DNA of 64,000 nucleotides, taken from the NCBI GenBank assembly GCA_030848705.1, contig CM061238.1, positions 45,981,133-46,045,132 on the forward strand, read 5' to 3'. The stretch's first letter is position 1, and every line of letters begins with the position of its first letter. Origin of the DNA: Heracleum sosnowskyi (lineage: Eukaryota > Streptophyta > Magnoliopsida > Apiales > Apiaceae). This document shows positions 1-10,054 of this stretch, piece by piece. Both the position numbers and the translations under genes were made by a program. The notes under the pieces are model-generated. The model was given only the letters and a program-made list of their open reading frames with translations, ran no database searches and was not told where the DNA came from.

Positions 1-1140
1 ATCCTTCATCATAAAGCATTTGCTCCCAAACACATGAAAATATTTGACAGTAGGTTTCTTTCCAGTTAACAGACAGTAAGGTGTACTTGCATGAGTTTTG
101 TTGATCATGGTTCTGTTCTGAGTATAACAGGCTGTGTTGATAGCTTCAGCCCAGAAATATGTTGGCAGTTTGGCATCATGCAACATAGTTCTAGCTGCTT
201 CAATGAGAGTCCTGTTCTTTCTTTCTACAACTCCATTCTGCTGTGGAGTTCTTGCAGCAGAGAATTGTTGTACAATTCCTTCATCTTTACAGAAATTTCC
301 AAGAGTGGCATTTCTGAATTCTGTACCATTGTCACTCCTCAAGATTTGAACTTTTGAGTTTGGAGTTCTATCAAGAACTCTGACTTGATCAATAATCACT
401 TGAGCAGCTTCATCTTTGGATTCTAGAAACTTCACCCAAGTGTACCTTGAGTAATCATCCACCATTACTAAGGCATATCTCTTCTTGGCCATTGATGGTA
501 CATTGACTGGTCCAAAGAGATCCATGTGAATCAACTTGAATGCTTCAATGTTGGTGTTCATTTGCTTAGACTTGTGTACAGCTCTTCTCAGTTTGCCCAT
601 TTGACAATCTTCACACAGTCCTTCTTGACAGAATTCCTGTTGGGGCAAACCTCTCACTAACTCCTTCTTCATCAGAATATTCATTGTCTTGAAGTTGAGA
701 TGTGAGAGCTTCCTGTGCCAAAGCATACTGTCACCAACAGTTGCTTTACTGTAGAAACAGTAAACCTTATCCTTCTTTGTTGAATTTAAGTCAGCAACAA
801 ACAAGCTTCCTTTTCTAACCCCTTTTAGAGAGAGGCTACTATTCTTCTTGTGATAAATGTTACACAGCATCATATCAAAATCAACCTTGAATCCCCTGTC
901 ACTGAATTGGCTGACACTGAGTAGATTGTGCTTCAATCCATCCACAAGAGCAATATCTTCAATGACAACATTTCCAATTTCTAGACAACCATATCCCACT
1001 GTGTAACCCTTGCTGTTGTCTCCAAAGGTTATGATTGGGTCAGCTTTCTCAACATAATGTGATAGCAGGGCTTTATCACCTGTCATCTGTCTTGAGCAGC
1101 CACTGTCAATGATCCACATGACTTGATCTTTCTTCTTGCC
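1..1140 (-). CDS. pol: Element A pol, N-terminal part (protease, GAG-pre-integrase, integrase core)
   Basis: Reading leftward on the minus strand from GGC at 1140, the frame is open to the window edge (380 codons). Protease: aspartic active site DSGC at about residues 12-15. Integrase zinc binding: H142, H147, C176, C179. Catalytic core: D207 (in HMDLFG), D270 (in RSDNGTEF) and E306 (in GVVERKN), spaced D-62-D-35-E as in copia integrases. It would encode the protease and integrase of the polyprotein that matures virus-like particles and inserts cDNA. It is in the same frame as gag, separated by one TAG (1161-1159). There is no start codon of its own at the boundary; a splice-acceptor-like TGCAG lies just before it. 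Truncated only by the window. Confidence 0.93.
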
Positions 1141-1161
1141 CTGCAAAACAGAATGTGTCTA
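1141..1161 (-). promoter_or_regulatory. Element A gag stop and splice-acceptor-like gag-pol boundary
   Basis: On the minus strand the gag stop TAG (1161-1159) is followed by a T-rich stretch ending TTTTGCAG at 1141, and pol begins with GGC at 1140. The same arrangement occurs in B, D and E. Stop readthrough would also work here because gag and pol share a frame. That splicing is used is inference. Confidence 0.45.
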
Positions 1162-3777
1162 AGATGCATATGGTACCCAATCCTTGTTGGGTCCTGCAGT
1201 TACATTATCTCCTGAGTTTCTTTCAGTCATAAAGTCACAAGCATTATCAGTAATCTCCTGTTTGACTTCTCTTTTCACCCACTTAGGTTTAGAATTGGAC
1301 TTGGTCCTTTTCTTAGTGGATGGAGCCTTCTTGCTGTTGCCATCAGGCTCAGAAGTCTCAACAGTGTTCAGGTATGAGCATTTTTCAGTAGAGAGAACAT
1401 GTAAGTTAAAGCATGTACTCATGGCAGTGATTTTGCATGGCATACATTCAATGTTGTTACAGACACTCATAGTTCTATGCATAAGGGGGGTTCTGTGTAA
1501 GTTACCATTGAGTTCAGTTGCATTGATCTTATTCTCAATTGGTTTCTTACAAACATGTGTTAAGTGATGAGTAGATCCACAGTTATTGCATAGTTTCCTA
1601 GAGGCACCTCCAACATTAGTGTATCCATTTCCTTTATTGACACCTACATTACCATTCCTGTTTTTAGACTTGGGAGTTACTGGATTGACAGTATGTTCAG
1701 AAGTTGCTGTCGAACTTTCCTTGACAGTATATTTTATTCCTACTGTCTTGACAGAAGGTTTTAAAGTTACTGTCTTGGAACCATTCTTGACAGTATCTTT
1801 GGAAGATTCTGTCTTGCCAACTGTGACAGCATCTTTTGAACTTACTGTCTGATTGCTTGGTAAGTTTACTGTCTTGGGGATTGTGACAGTATCCTTTCCA
1901 TCCTTGAATGTGCTGTCAACACCTTCATCCTCATCAAGTATTTCTTGTTTGATGAGCATGGCTTCTTCATCAAACTCAATTTCTGCAGCTTTGAAAATAG
2001 GAGTTTTAACTTTCTTGAGAATGGTGGGTTTGACAGCAGCACTCCCAGGACAATCTTGAATCACAGTTTCCTTTCCAGGTCTTCTACAATAAGAAAAACC
2101 TATACCAACTGACTGATTTTCTGTATGCTTATCATTGTAATCCTGAACTATCTTTGATGAGTTTTTATAAGCCTTGATTTTAAATTCATTTTCAGCAATC
2201 TCATTTCTCAGGTATTCCTCAACCTCTTTAGCACATTTCAATTCATTTTTAAGTTTAGCATTCTCCTGAGCTAAAGAGTCTAGTGAACCGGTTTTGAGAA
2301 CAAGAGATTCATTTTCAGACTTTAGTGTTTCATTTAGCTTACTCAGCCTAGTGATTTCCTCATTGGCAGCAGATAAGCTAGTATGGACATTGAACATTTC
2401 AGCACTTAAGTCTTTAATGGTTTTCTTATACTCATCAATGGACATATCAAGTAAGACAAGTGAAGGTACCTGACTTGAGGATGTTGATGTTACTTCATCA
2501 GTGCTAGCCATGAGAGCTAGGTTGACATATTCTTCTTCATCTTCATCATCAGACTCATCCCAACACTTTCCTTCAGCCACATAGGCTCTACCTTGATTCT
2601 TCTTGGAGTATCCACCAGTTCCTTTCTCAAATCTCTGAACCTGTTTGGGTCTTTTGCACTCAGTAGCAAAATGACCAGGTTCACCACAGTTGTAACACTT
2701 GAATTTAGATCTATCCACAAATCCAGTCTTGTATCCTCCTTTGAATGAGCTTCCCACAGCAGCCTTTGATGAGCTTCCCTTGGTGAACTTGGATGCTTGG
2801 CCTTGGGGCCTGAATGACCTATCCTTCTTGAATCTAAAGTTCTTGAACTTTTTGGCCATGTAAGCCATAGTAGGATTGTCCATGCTTTCCAGTTCCTCCA
2901 TAGTGTAGAAGTCTTCATCTTCCACATCCTTGAGCTGTAGTACTACTTTCTCATCATCTTCAACAACCTCTTCTATCTTCAAGGATTGTACAGGGGTTGG
3001 TTGAGTGATTTGTAGTGCTTCACTAGGTTGTGTGATCCTTGGCACTTGTGCTACTAGGGCACTTGACATATTAGCCATCTTGTTCCTTGTTCCACTTTGT
3101 ATGGCTCTCTTTTGAAAGAGTTCAAGTTCATACGATTTCAGAATGCCATAAAGTGTCTCAAAGGTTATATTGTTAAGATCTCTTCCTTCTCGTATGGCTG
3201 TTGTCTTGTGTTCAAGATGATCAGGCAGTGTAAGCAAGAACTTGACGTTCAATTCTTTTCTGTCATAGTACTTGCCATGTATCTGCAGTTCAGTTAAGAG
3301 CTTACTGAACCTTTCAAACATGGAGGTTAAGTCTTCACCAGGCTTGGCCATAAATGCCTCATATTGAGATATAAGTATTTGCCTTTGGTTGCCCTTAACT
3401 TCTTCACTTCCTTCACATAGTAAGGCTAACCTGATCCACATCTCCTTGGCTGATGTGCAGCTTATCACACTTCCACGCATGGCTTTATCCAACGTGAGAG
3501 AATCGAGCAAGATGAGTTGTAAGTGATCATCTAGCACCATTTTCTCCTTTTCAGTTTCCAAAAATTCCGAGGGATCTTTGGGAACCCAATGTGCAGGAAT
3601 GATCTCACCATTTACTGTTGTGGCTTCAATTTCCTTTCTTGGAATGAAAGGACCATTCTCGAGTATACCTGGGTATAGTGGATTCGCAGCTTTGATAAAC
3701 AACAAGATCTTTCTTTTCCAAATACTGTAGTTCTCTTTATCAAAAGCTGGGATCTTGATACTGTTTGATTTCTGCAT
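1159..3777 (-). CDS. gag: Element A gag (nucleocapsid polyprotein, about 872 aa)
   Basis: Capsid/nucleocapsid protein that packages element RNA. I take the ATG at 3777 because the upstream in-frame ATG (3870) lies inside the LTR; the chosen start begins MQKSNSIKIPAFDKENY, aligned with the starts of D and E gag. The N-terminal 250 residues are the copia gag (UBN2-type) region. Two CCHC knuckles are visible: CYNCGEPGHFATEC near residue 360 and CNNCGSTHHLTHVC near 728. Between them lie an acidic segment, a coiled-coil-like stretch near 490-570 and a linker rich in KTV/DTV repeats (DNA 1690-1900), where ACTGTC/GACAGT recurs. It is long even for Sirevirus gag. A TAG ends it and pol follows. Confidence 0.92.
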   Translation of the reverse strand: MQKSNSIKIPAFDKENYSIWKRKILLFIKAANPLYPGILENGPFIPRKEIEATTVNGEIIPAHWVPKDPSEFLETEKEKMVLDDHLQLILLDSLTLDKAMRGSVISCTSAKEMWIRLALLCEGSEEVKGNQRQILISQYEAFMAKPGEDLTSMFERFSKLLTELQIHGKYYDRKELNVKFLLTLPDHLEHKTTAIREGRDLNNITFETLYGILKSYELELFQKRAIQSGTRNKMANMSSALVAQVPRITQPSEALQITQPTPVQSLKIEEVVEDDEKVVLQLKDVEDEDFYTMEELESMDNPTMAYMAKKFKNFRFKKDRSFRPQGQASKFTKGSSSKAAVGSSFKGGYKTGFVDRSKFKCYNCGEPGHFATECKRPKQVQRFEKGTGGYSKKNQGRAYVAEGKCWDESDDEDEEEYVNLALMASTDEVTSTSSSQVPSLVLLDMSIDEYKKTIKDLSAEMFNVHTSLSAANEEITRLSKLNETLKSENESLVLKTGSLDSLAQENAKLKNELKCAKEVEEYLRNEIAENEFKIKAYKNSSKIVQDYNDKHTENQSVGIGFSYCRRPGKETVIQDCPGSAAVKPTILKKVKTPIFKAAEIEFDEEAMLIKQEILDEDEGVDSTFKDGKDTVTIPKTVNLPSNQTVSSKDAVTVGKTESSKDTVKNGSKTVTLKPSVKTVGIKYTVKESSTATSEHTVNPVTPKSKNRNGNVGVNKGNGYTNVGGASRKLCNNCGSTHHLTHVCKKPIENKINATELNGNLHRTPLMHRTMSVCNNIECMPCKITAMSTCFNLHVLSTEKCSYLNTVETSEPDGNSKKAPSTKKRTKSNSKPKWVKREVKQEITDNACDFMTERNSGDNVTAGPNKDWVPYAS

Positions 3778-3814
3778 TGTCGTCGGGATCTCAGATATGT
3801 ATATTAATCTGAAG

Positions 3815-3826
3815 GCTCTGATACCA
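3815..3826 (-). other. Element A primer binding site
   Basis: The minus strand reads TGGTATCAGAGC, complementary to the 3' end of initiator tRNA-Met, two bases from the inner edge of the LTR. It fixes orientation and the LTR end. Confidence 0.93.
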
Positions 3827-3828
3827 GT

Positions 3829-4884
3829 TGTTGGTCCTTGTGTATTGTAGAAGGGGAGGGATGAATGCAATACTGATAAAATTCAATCTCAGTTTCAACA
3901 ACTAAAACTAAGATTTAATGTTATCAATAATATGTATGCATTCACAAACAGTAAAATAGAGAAGACAGTATTCACAAAATAAATGTTTTATTTATTTTGC
4001 AAAGTGTTGCTACAACCTCAAGAGAGAAATCTTGAGCTTCGTTTTTCTTCAAGGCACTTGCTAGTCTTCGTTACATCTCTAGAATGAATTGACAGTAGGT
4101 ATAAGACTAATCCTATCACTATCAGTCACGGGTTTGTGAAGCTGCTGTCATTGTCAAGCGGCAGCTTCTTACAGATTGTCTTACCCATGTGACTTTCCTA
4201 AATTGCTAATATGTCAGATATACATCATAACAAAAGCAACCTAGATTCATTCTATTTCCAGCTTAAGCAATTCAGCAAATAAGGACTTGACCTTGCTCTT
4301 GAATTGATTCGCTTTTGTTTTGCAGTGCTTGAAGCTTCTGTCGTAGTCTTGCAGACTTGGTGCAGCTTAGGGATACTGCATCACGCCTGTTTCTTGAACA
4401 TTGAAACTGTCACGGGATTTGACTGAGAAAGTTACTTAGAACAAGGGTCTTTCTCGAGACAGTTACTTTTGCCGCAAAGCTTGCTGTCACAAGAATGTGC
4501 TTTTGGTGACAGTACGAGTTCCCCGCATAGTGTGCTGTCGAGGTTCCCAAGCTTGCTGTCGAGGGCTAAAGTTGCTGTCGCGAAGTCTTCCGCCAATGTT
4601 GCTGTCAGAGTGAATATGCTGTCTTGACTTGCAACATTTTGTCTTCTTGTAATCTTACTGTCGAAGCTTTAGGACAGTAACCTTTATTCATGTTGTCATC
4701 TAAATATGTACCCTTTGAGGCTTGAACACAGCAAGTGAACTTCTTGCAAATTATACAACTAGAATAACATTACATACTGATTACAAGAACATACTTTGGC
4801 TGTGACAGTATGTTCTACTTAATTAAAAAATTAAGTACAATCAAAGTTAAGTTGTTTCTATGTTATCACCCATAAATCCCAACA
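3829..4884 (-). repeat. Element A 5' LTR (1056 bp)
   Basis: The plus strand starts TGTTGG at 3829 and ends CCAACA at 4884, a terminal inverted repeat with TG..CA ends. The PBS lies just inside the left edge, and B gag resumes just past the right edge. The LTR is studded with ACTGTC/GACAGT (for example near 4088, 4147, 4490-4600, 4660-4680, 4805). The partner LTR is off-window, so age cannot be measured. No confident TATA box was found. Confidence 0.9.
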
Positions 4885-6185
4885 GTAATGGTATGGGACA
4901 CTTTGCTACTGAGTGCAAAAAGACAAAAGCACTCATCACATCAAGCAAGGACTGGATGGACTCTTCCTCAGAAACTGACACTGAGATGGTCAACTATGCC
5001 CTAATGGCCAATACTGATGAAGCTGTTGCTCCTGATGAAAAGGTATCAAATATTGTTTTTGATTTTGATTCTGATAATGCTTCTGAGTTAAGACGTTTTC
5101 TTAAGTCATTGCATATTAGATTTAGAAGTCAAACTGCTGAGAATGCTAGAATCTTATCTGAGATGTCTGAACTTAGGAAAAGGAATGAGCATTTATAAGC
5201 TGAATTTTCTTTTATGCAAGAAGTACAAAAAGAATGTGATAATGCTAAACACATGCACTTAGAAATAAAATTTAAATGTACTGCTCTTGAAAAGGAACTT
5301 GAATATGCTAATGAGAAAATCAGAACCTGGACAGACTCTGGTAGAAAATTTCATGAGATTAATACCTCTAAGAATTGGAAAGAGTGTCTAGGGTATAAGT
5401 CAGATGAAGATAAGAAATTGAAAGAGAAAATTGTTGTTGATGAGACAGTTAGTCCAAAAACCTATAGACATGTTATAGACAAAACCAAATTTAAGATTAC
5501 TCCTGTTAATTTTGTTTTGGGTAAGGATTCCAATTCAATTTTTGAAAAGAGATCTACTTCTGTTCAAAGTGTTAAACTTGTTAAGTCTAAACCTGTCTTG
5601 AGTAAAGTTACTAAGAATGTAGGTTTACTGTCTCAGAAACAACTCAAGGATAAAATCTGTGAGGTTACAGATAAGAAGAAGGAACTTATTGTCAAAAGAA
5701 ATAGGAATGGTAAAATTTGGATTAATAAAGAAAATGGTTATAAATATGTCCCAAATGCACCTAGAAAATGTTGCTTTACCTGTGGTAACTTTAATCATCT
5801 TGCTATTGATTGCAGAAAGAGTAAAAAGAAAGTTACTGAAATTCCTAGGTCTGATGTTAGGAATAGATCAGTATTTTATAAACCACAGAATTCCTGTTTT
5901 CATTATGGTAGTAAATGGCATTCTATTTATACATGTGAAGAATACCATGATTTGTACTATAACTTTTATGATCTATTACCTAAGTTTAATAATAGTGCAA
6001 ATTCTGGTAACATTAAGAATGTCAAAGTGAAGCATGCTTTTGTTAATACTGATACTGACAAAGCAAATCCTGATGGATTTAATACTGTCAGGACTGCTAA
6101 AATCAGAAAGACTTCTGCTGCTAAAATTAATAAAATGCATGGAAAAGGAACCCAACAAGTGTGGGTTCCTAAACATTCTAACTAG
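4885..6185 (+). pseudogene. gag: Element B gag, C-terminal part (truncated by element A, nonsense mutation)
   Basis: Begins inside the first CCHC knuckle (GMGHFATEC) because A is inserted there; the N-terminal two thirds lie off the left edge. It aligns throughout with the C-terminal part of E gag. A TAA at 5196-5198 replaces a Glu codon. The second knuckle CCFTCGNFNHLAIDC (near 5769) is intact. The third has lost a cysteine (SCFHYG, Tyr codon at 5904-5906, where E has Cys). It ends WVPKHSN and TAG at 6183-6185. Not functional. Confidence 0.9.
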
Positions 6186-6207
6186 TGTTTTAACATTCTG
6201 ATTGCAG
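6183..6207 (+). promoter_or_regulatory. Element B gag-pol boundary, splice-acceptor-like
   Basis: TAG (6183-6185) is followed by TGTTTTAACATTCTGATTGCAG and then GGT, the first pol codon. CTAAC at the stop resembles a branch site. Pol here is in the +1 frame relative to gag, so simple readthrough would not reach it. Compare A, D and E. Function is inferred. Confidence 0.45.
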
Positions 6208-9200
6208 GGTAAAAAGAAAAATGTGTTAGTCATGGATAGTGGATGTTCTGTGCACATGACTGGAAACAAAGCCCTGTTATCAGAATATGAGGAAAAAGAT
6301 GGCCCAACTGTGTCTTATGGAGATGGCAACATTGGACAAACTTTGGGATATGGCAATATAATCATTGGAAATGTCATCATTGAAAAAGTAGCTCTAGTGA
6401 AGGAACTAAAACACAACCTGTTAAGCATTAGTCAAATCACTGATAGAGGTTATCATGTAAACTTCTATTCCACACATTGTGAAGTAGTCAGCAAAGAAAC
6501 AGGAAAGATAACATTGATTGGCTACAAACATGGTAACATTTATGAAGCCAACATTCTCTCAAATACTGATGGCTCCCCTACTTGTCTCATCAGTAAAGCA
6601 TCAGTAGATGAAAGTTGGAATTGGAATAAGAAGCTTTCTCATCTCAACTTCAGCAATATCAATGAGTTGGTTAATAAAGAGTTAGTGAGAGGATTACCTA
6701 AAGCTTTGTATACTCCTGATGGACTCTGTGATGCTTGTCAAAAGGTTAAACAAAGAAGGACATCATTCAAGAGTAAATCAGAATCCTCTATTGAAGAACC
6801 ATATCACATGCTGCATCTTGATCTATTTGGTCTAGTCAACATTATGTCCATCAGTAAGAAAAGGTACACTCTTGTAATTGTTGATGAATATTCTAGATTC
6901 ACCTGGGTGTATTTTCTGCACAGAAAAGATGAAACTCCTGAAATACTGTTGGATCATGTGAGAATGATTGAGACAACCACAAAGTACAAAGTCAAGATAC
7001 TGAGGAGTGATAATGGTACTGAATTCAAGAATTCAAAGATGGAAGAGTTCTGCAGATACAAAGGAATTATTCAACAATTCTCTGCTCCTAGCACACCCCA
7101 GCAAAATGGAGTAGTATAAAGGAAAAATAGAACTCTTATTGAAGCTGACAGAACTATGTTGGAAGAAGCTAAATTGCCTACATATTTCTGGGCAGAAGCA
7201 GTCAATACAACATGCTATACTCAGAATCTCACATTGATAAACAGACATGGTGTAACTCCATATCAAATGCTCAAGGAGAAGAAACCAAGTTTGAAGCATC
7301 TGCATGTGTTTGGCTGTAAATGTTTTGTTCTCAGAACTCATCCTGAACAGCTAGGAAAATTTGAAACTAAGGCTGATGAATGAATTTTTATTGGATATCC
7401 AGCCTCAAGAACTTTCAGAGTTTTTTAACTTGAGAACAAGGACTGTCATGGAGTCAATACACGTATCTTTTGATGACAAGAAGATAATTGGATTGAATGA
7501 AGACTCACATGATAGATTGGTTTTTGAAAATGAAGCTACCAAGGAACCTGAAGAACATGAATCAGATCCTGACAATTCATCAGATACTGATGACTCACCA
7601 AATCCTGATGATACTTCAAATCCTGATGAATCACCAAATACTGATGGTGCTAATATTGATGATACAAATAGTGGTGATACATCTAGTAGTGCAAATGTTG
7701 AGGGGGAGCAACAACAATCTACTACAAATTCAGAGTCAACTCAATCATCAGGACAAAATTCTTCAGATACTGATTCAAGTGACAATCCTGATAACCCATC
7801 AGGAGGAAATAGCAATAATTCAGGGGGAGCTTCTAATGAAGCAAGTTCTTCTAACCAAGATAACACCAATCCAGGGGGAGCATCTACATTAAGGAATGAC
7901 TTACCACCAGCAAGGAAATGGACTGCAAGCCATACTCCTGATTTGATAATTGGAGATCCTGATGCAGGTGTTCAGACAAGAAGTGCAACTCAAAATGAAT
8001 GTCTATATAATAACTTCCTTTCAAAGGAGGAGCCAAAGAAAGTTGAAGATGCACTTAAAGATGCTGATTGGGTTACTGCAATTCAAGAAGAATTGAATGA
8101 ATTTGAAAGGAATGAAGTCTGGAAACTGGTGTCAAGACCAAAGAATAGGTCAATTGTTGGTACTAAATGGATTTTCAAAAATAAGACTGATTCAGATGGT
8201 GTAATTATCAGAAACAAAGCAAGACTAGTTGCAAAGGGGTATTCTCAACAAGAAGGAATTGACTATGATGAAACTTTTGCTCCTGTTGCAAGACTGGAAG
8301 CCATCAGAATCTTCCTGGCATATGCAGCTCACAAGAAATTCAAGGTTTTCCAGATGGATGTTAAAAGTGCTTTCTTAAATGGTGAACTGGAGGAAGAAGT
8401 TTATGTTGAACAACCTCCTGGTTTCATTGATCCTAAATATCCAAATCATGTTTATAGATTGGATAAAGCACTTTATGGACTAAAGCAAGTTCCAAGAGAC
8501 TGGTATGAAACCCTAGCTCAATTCTTACTGGAAAGTGGATTCAAAAGAGGTACTATTGATAAAACTTTGTTCTATTTGAATAATGGTAAGGATTTGCTTT
8601 TAGTTCAGATTTATGTTGATGATATCATTTTTGGGTCAACACACAATAAGCTGTGTGAAAAGTTCTCTAAGCTTATGCAGTCAAGATATCAAATGAGCAT
8701 GATGGGAGAAATGAGTTACTTTCTTGGTCTTCAAGTTAAACAGACTGATGATGGCATCTTTATCAATCAGTCAAAATATACAAAGAATTTATTGAAAAGG
8801 TTTAACATGCAAGATTGTGCTATTGCTAGTACTCCCATAGCTACAGCTACCAAACTTGATCCTGATCAAGGTGCTGAGGTAGATGTAACTCACTACAGAG
8901 GAATGATTGGCTCTTTATTGTATCTCACTGCAAGTAGACCAGATATCATGTTTGCAACCTGTCTGTGTGCAAGATTTCAAGCAAAACCTAGGGAACCTCA
9001 TCTAATTGCAGTTAAAAGAATTTTCAGATATCTTAAAGGCACTCCTTCTCTTGGCCTTTGGTATGCAAGGGAATCAGATTTTGGTTTGTGTGGTTATTCA
9101 GATGCTGATTTTGCAGGATTCAAAATAGACAGAAAAAGTACTTCAGGAAGCTGTCAGTTTTTGGGTGGAAGATTAGTCTCTTGGTTCAGTAAAAAGCAAA

Positions 9201-9540
9201 AGTCAATTTCTACTTCAACTGCAGAAGCTGAGTACATTGCTGCAGGAAGTTGATGTGCTCAGATAATGTGGATGAGAAATCAGTTGTTAGATTATGGCCT
9301 GTCATACTCAAAAATCCCTATTTATTGTGATAACCAAAGTGCTATTGCAATGACAGGAAATCCAGTTCAACGTTCTCTTACTAAACACATCAGTATTAGA
9401 TATCATTTCATAAGAGAACATGTTCTGGAAGGAACAATTGAACTTCACTTTGTTCCTACTGATCAACAACTAGCTGATATATTCACCAAGCCACTACCTG
9501 AAGCTATTTCAACAAGTTGGTGAATGAACTTGGAATGATG
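6205..9540 (+). pseudogene. pol: Element B pol (protease, integrase, RT, RNase H), inactivated
   Basis: Domain order: protease (DSGCSVHMTG near 6238), GAG-pre-integrase, integrase, a long Ser/Asp/Asn-rich linker (about 7550-7910), RT (YVDD at 8612-8623) and RNase H (from about 9095 to 9523). Lesions: the codon for the third catalytic residue of integrase (GVVE) is TAA at 7117-7119; TGA at 7381-7383 replaces a Gly codon; an extra T in the run at about 7421-7426 shifts the frame; TGA at 9251-9253 lies in RNase H; the last codons are out of frame near 9515. RT itself is open (7361-9253). The linker carries the family motif CCTGATG and three GGGGGAG tracts (7701, 7821, 7871). Confidence 0.92.
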
Positions 9541-10054
9541 AATTTTGAGAATTTCTGAGGAAAGCTACAGAGAGGAAATCTTGATGACTATCAAATCTTG
9601 ATGGTCATTCTGCAAGGTATATAATTTTGATCAAATCCTGATAGGACACAATCCTGATAGGAAGTCAACTGGTCAATCCTGATGTACATGTCAGTATTTC
9701 ATTGCTAAATTTATGCCTGTTTTTTTTTGTCAGTTACTGATGAGAAACGTTTGAGTTTTTAATTGGACAACTGTATACGCGCGTGTGTCACACTGATAGA
9801 TATATACATATAGATACACATAAAAAGCGGTGCAGTTATGTTTAATTACGCACGTAATTTATCCACTAATCATTTTTGCACAAATCATATTTTGCCACCT
9901 GTCATTGAGAGTAATATTTTGTTTTAACAAAATACATTGGATTTTCTAAATTTCTGATTACTCTCTCATCATCAGTTTTTCATCTTCTTTCTCTCTCTGT
10001 GCTCAAGAACCCTATTTTCTAAATCTCAATTCTCAAGCCTTCTATTCTGTTTTA
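9541..10054 (+). promoter_or_regulatory. Element B pol-ORF2 spacer
   Basis: No gene. It holds several copies of the family motif (AATCCTGAT variants at about 9590-9690), a TATA-like stretch near 9800-9820, and a pyrimidine-rich leader (about 9960-10045) just before the ORF2 ATG. D has a similar pyrimidine-rich leader before its ORF2. It may hold the splice acceptor or promoter for an ORF2 mRNA; this is inference. Confidence 0.4.

Larger units (their letters stand above)
1..4884 (-). mobile_element. Element A: Ty1/copia Sirevirus, 5' part (LTR, gag, start of pol)
   Basis: On the minus strand the order is LTR (4884-3829), PBS, gag and pol (protease, integrase), running off the left edge; RT, RNase H and the 3' LTR are outside the window. 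The copia order (integrase before RT) and the large gag with two CCHC knuckles indicate a Sirevirus. The element interrupts the first zinc knuckle of B gag: sequence resuming at 4885 (GTAATGGTATGGG) matches the uninterrupted gag of E. The expected target duplication is GTAAT, to be found off the left edge. Gag and all visible pol are open, so the insertion is recent. Confidence 0.93.

Noticed and set aside
2517..2927. Second minus-strand frame inside A gag, and other frames overlapping gag, pol and ORF2
   Set aside because: They are shifted readings of clearly conserved proteins.
3778..3870. Upstream ATG at 3870 as the start of A gag
   Set aside because: It lies within the LTR and reads across the PBS; the ATG at 3777 aligns with the starts of D and E gag.
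3829..4884. TATA box for the A LTR (for example TATAAT on the minus strand near 4756)
   Set aside because: The match is weak and its spacing to a poly(A) signal cannot be judged without the partner LTR.
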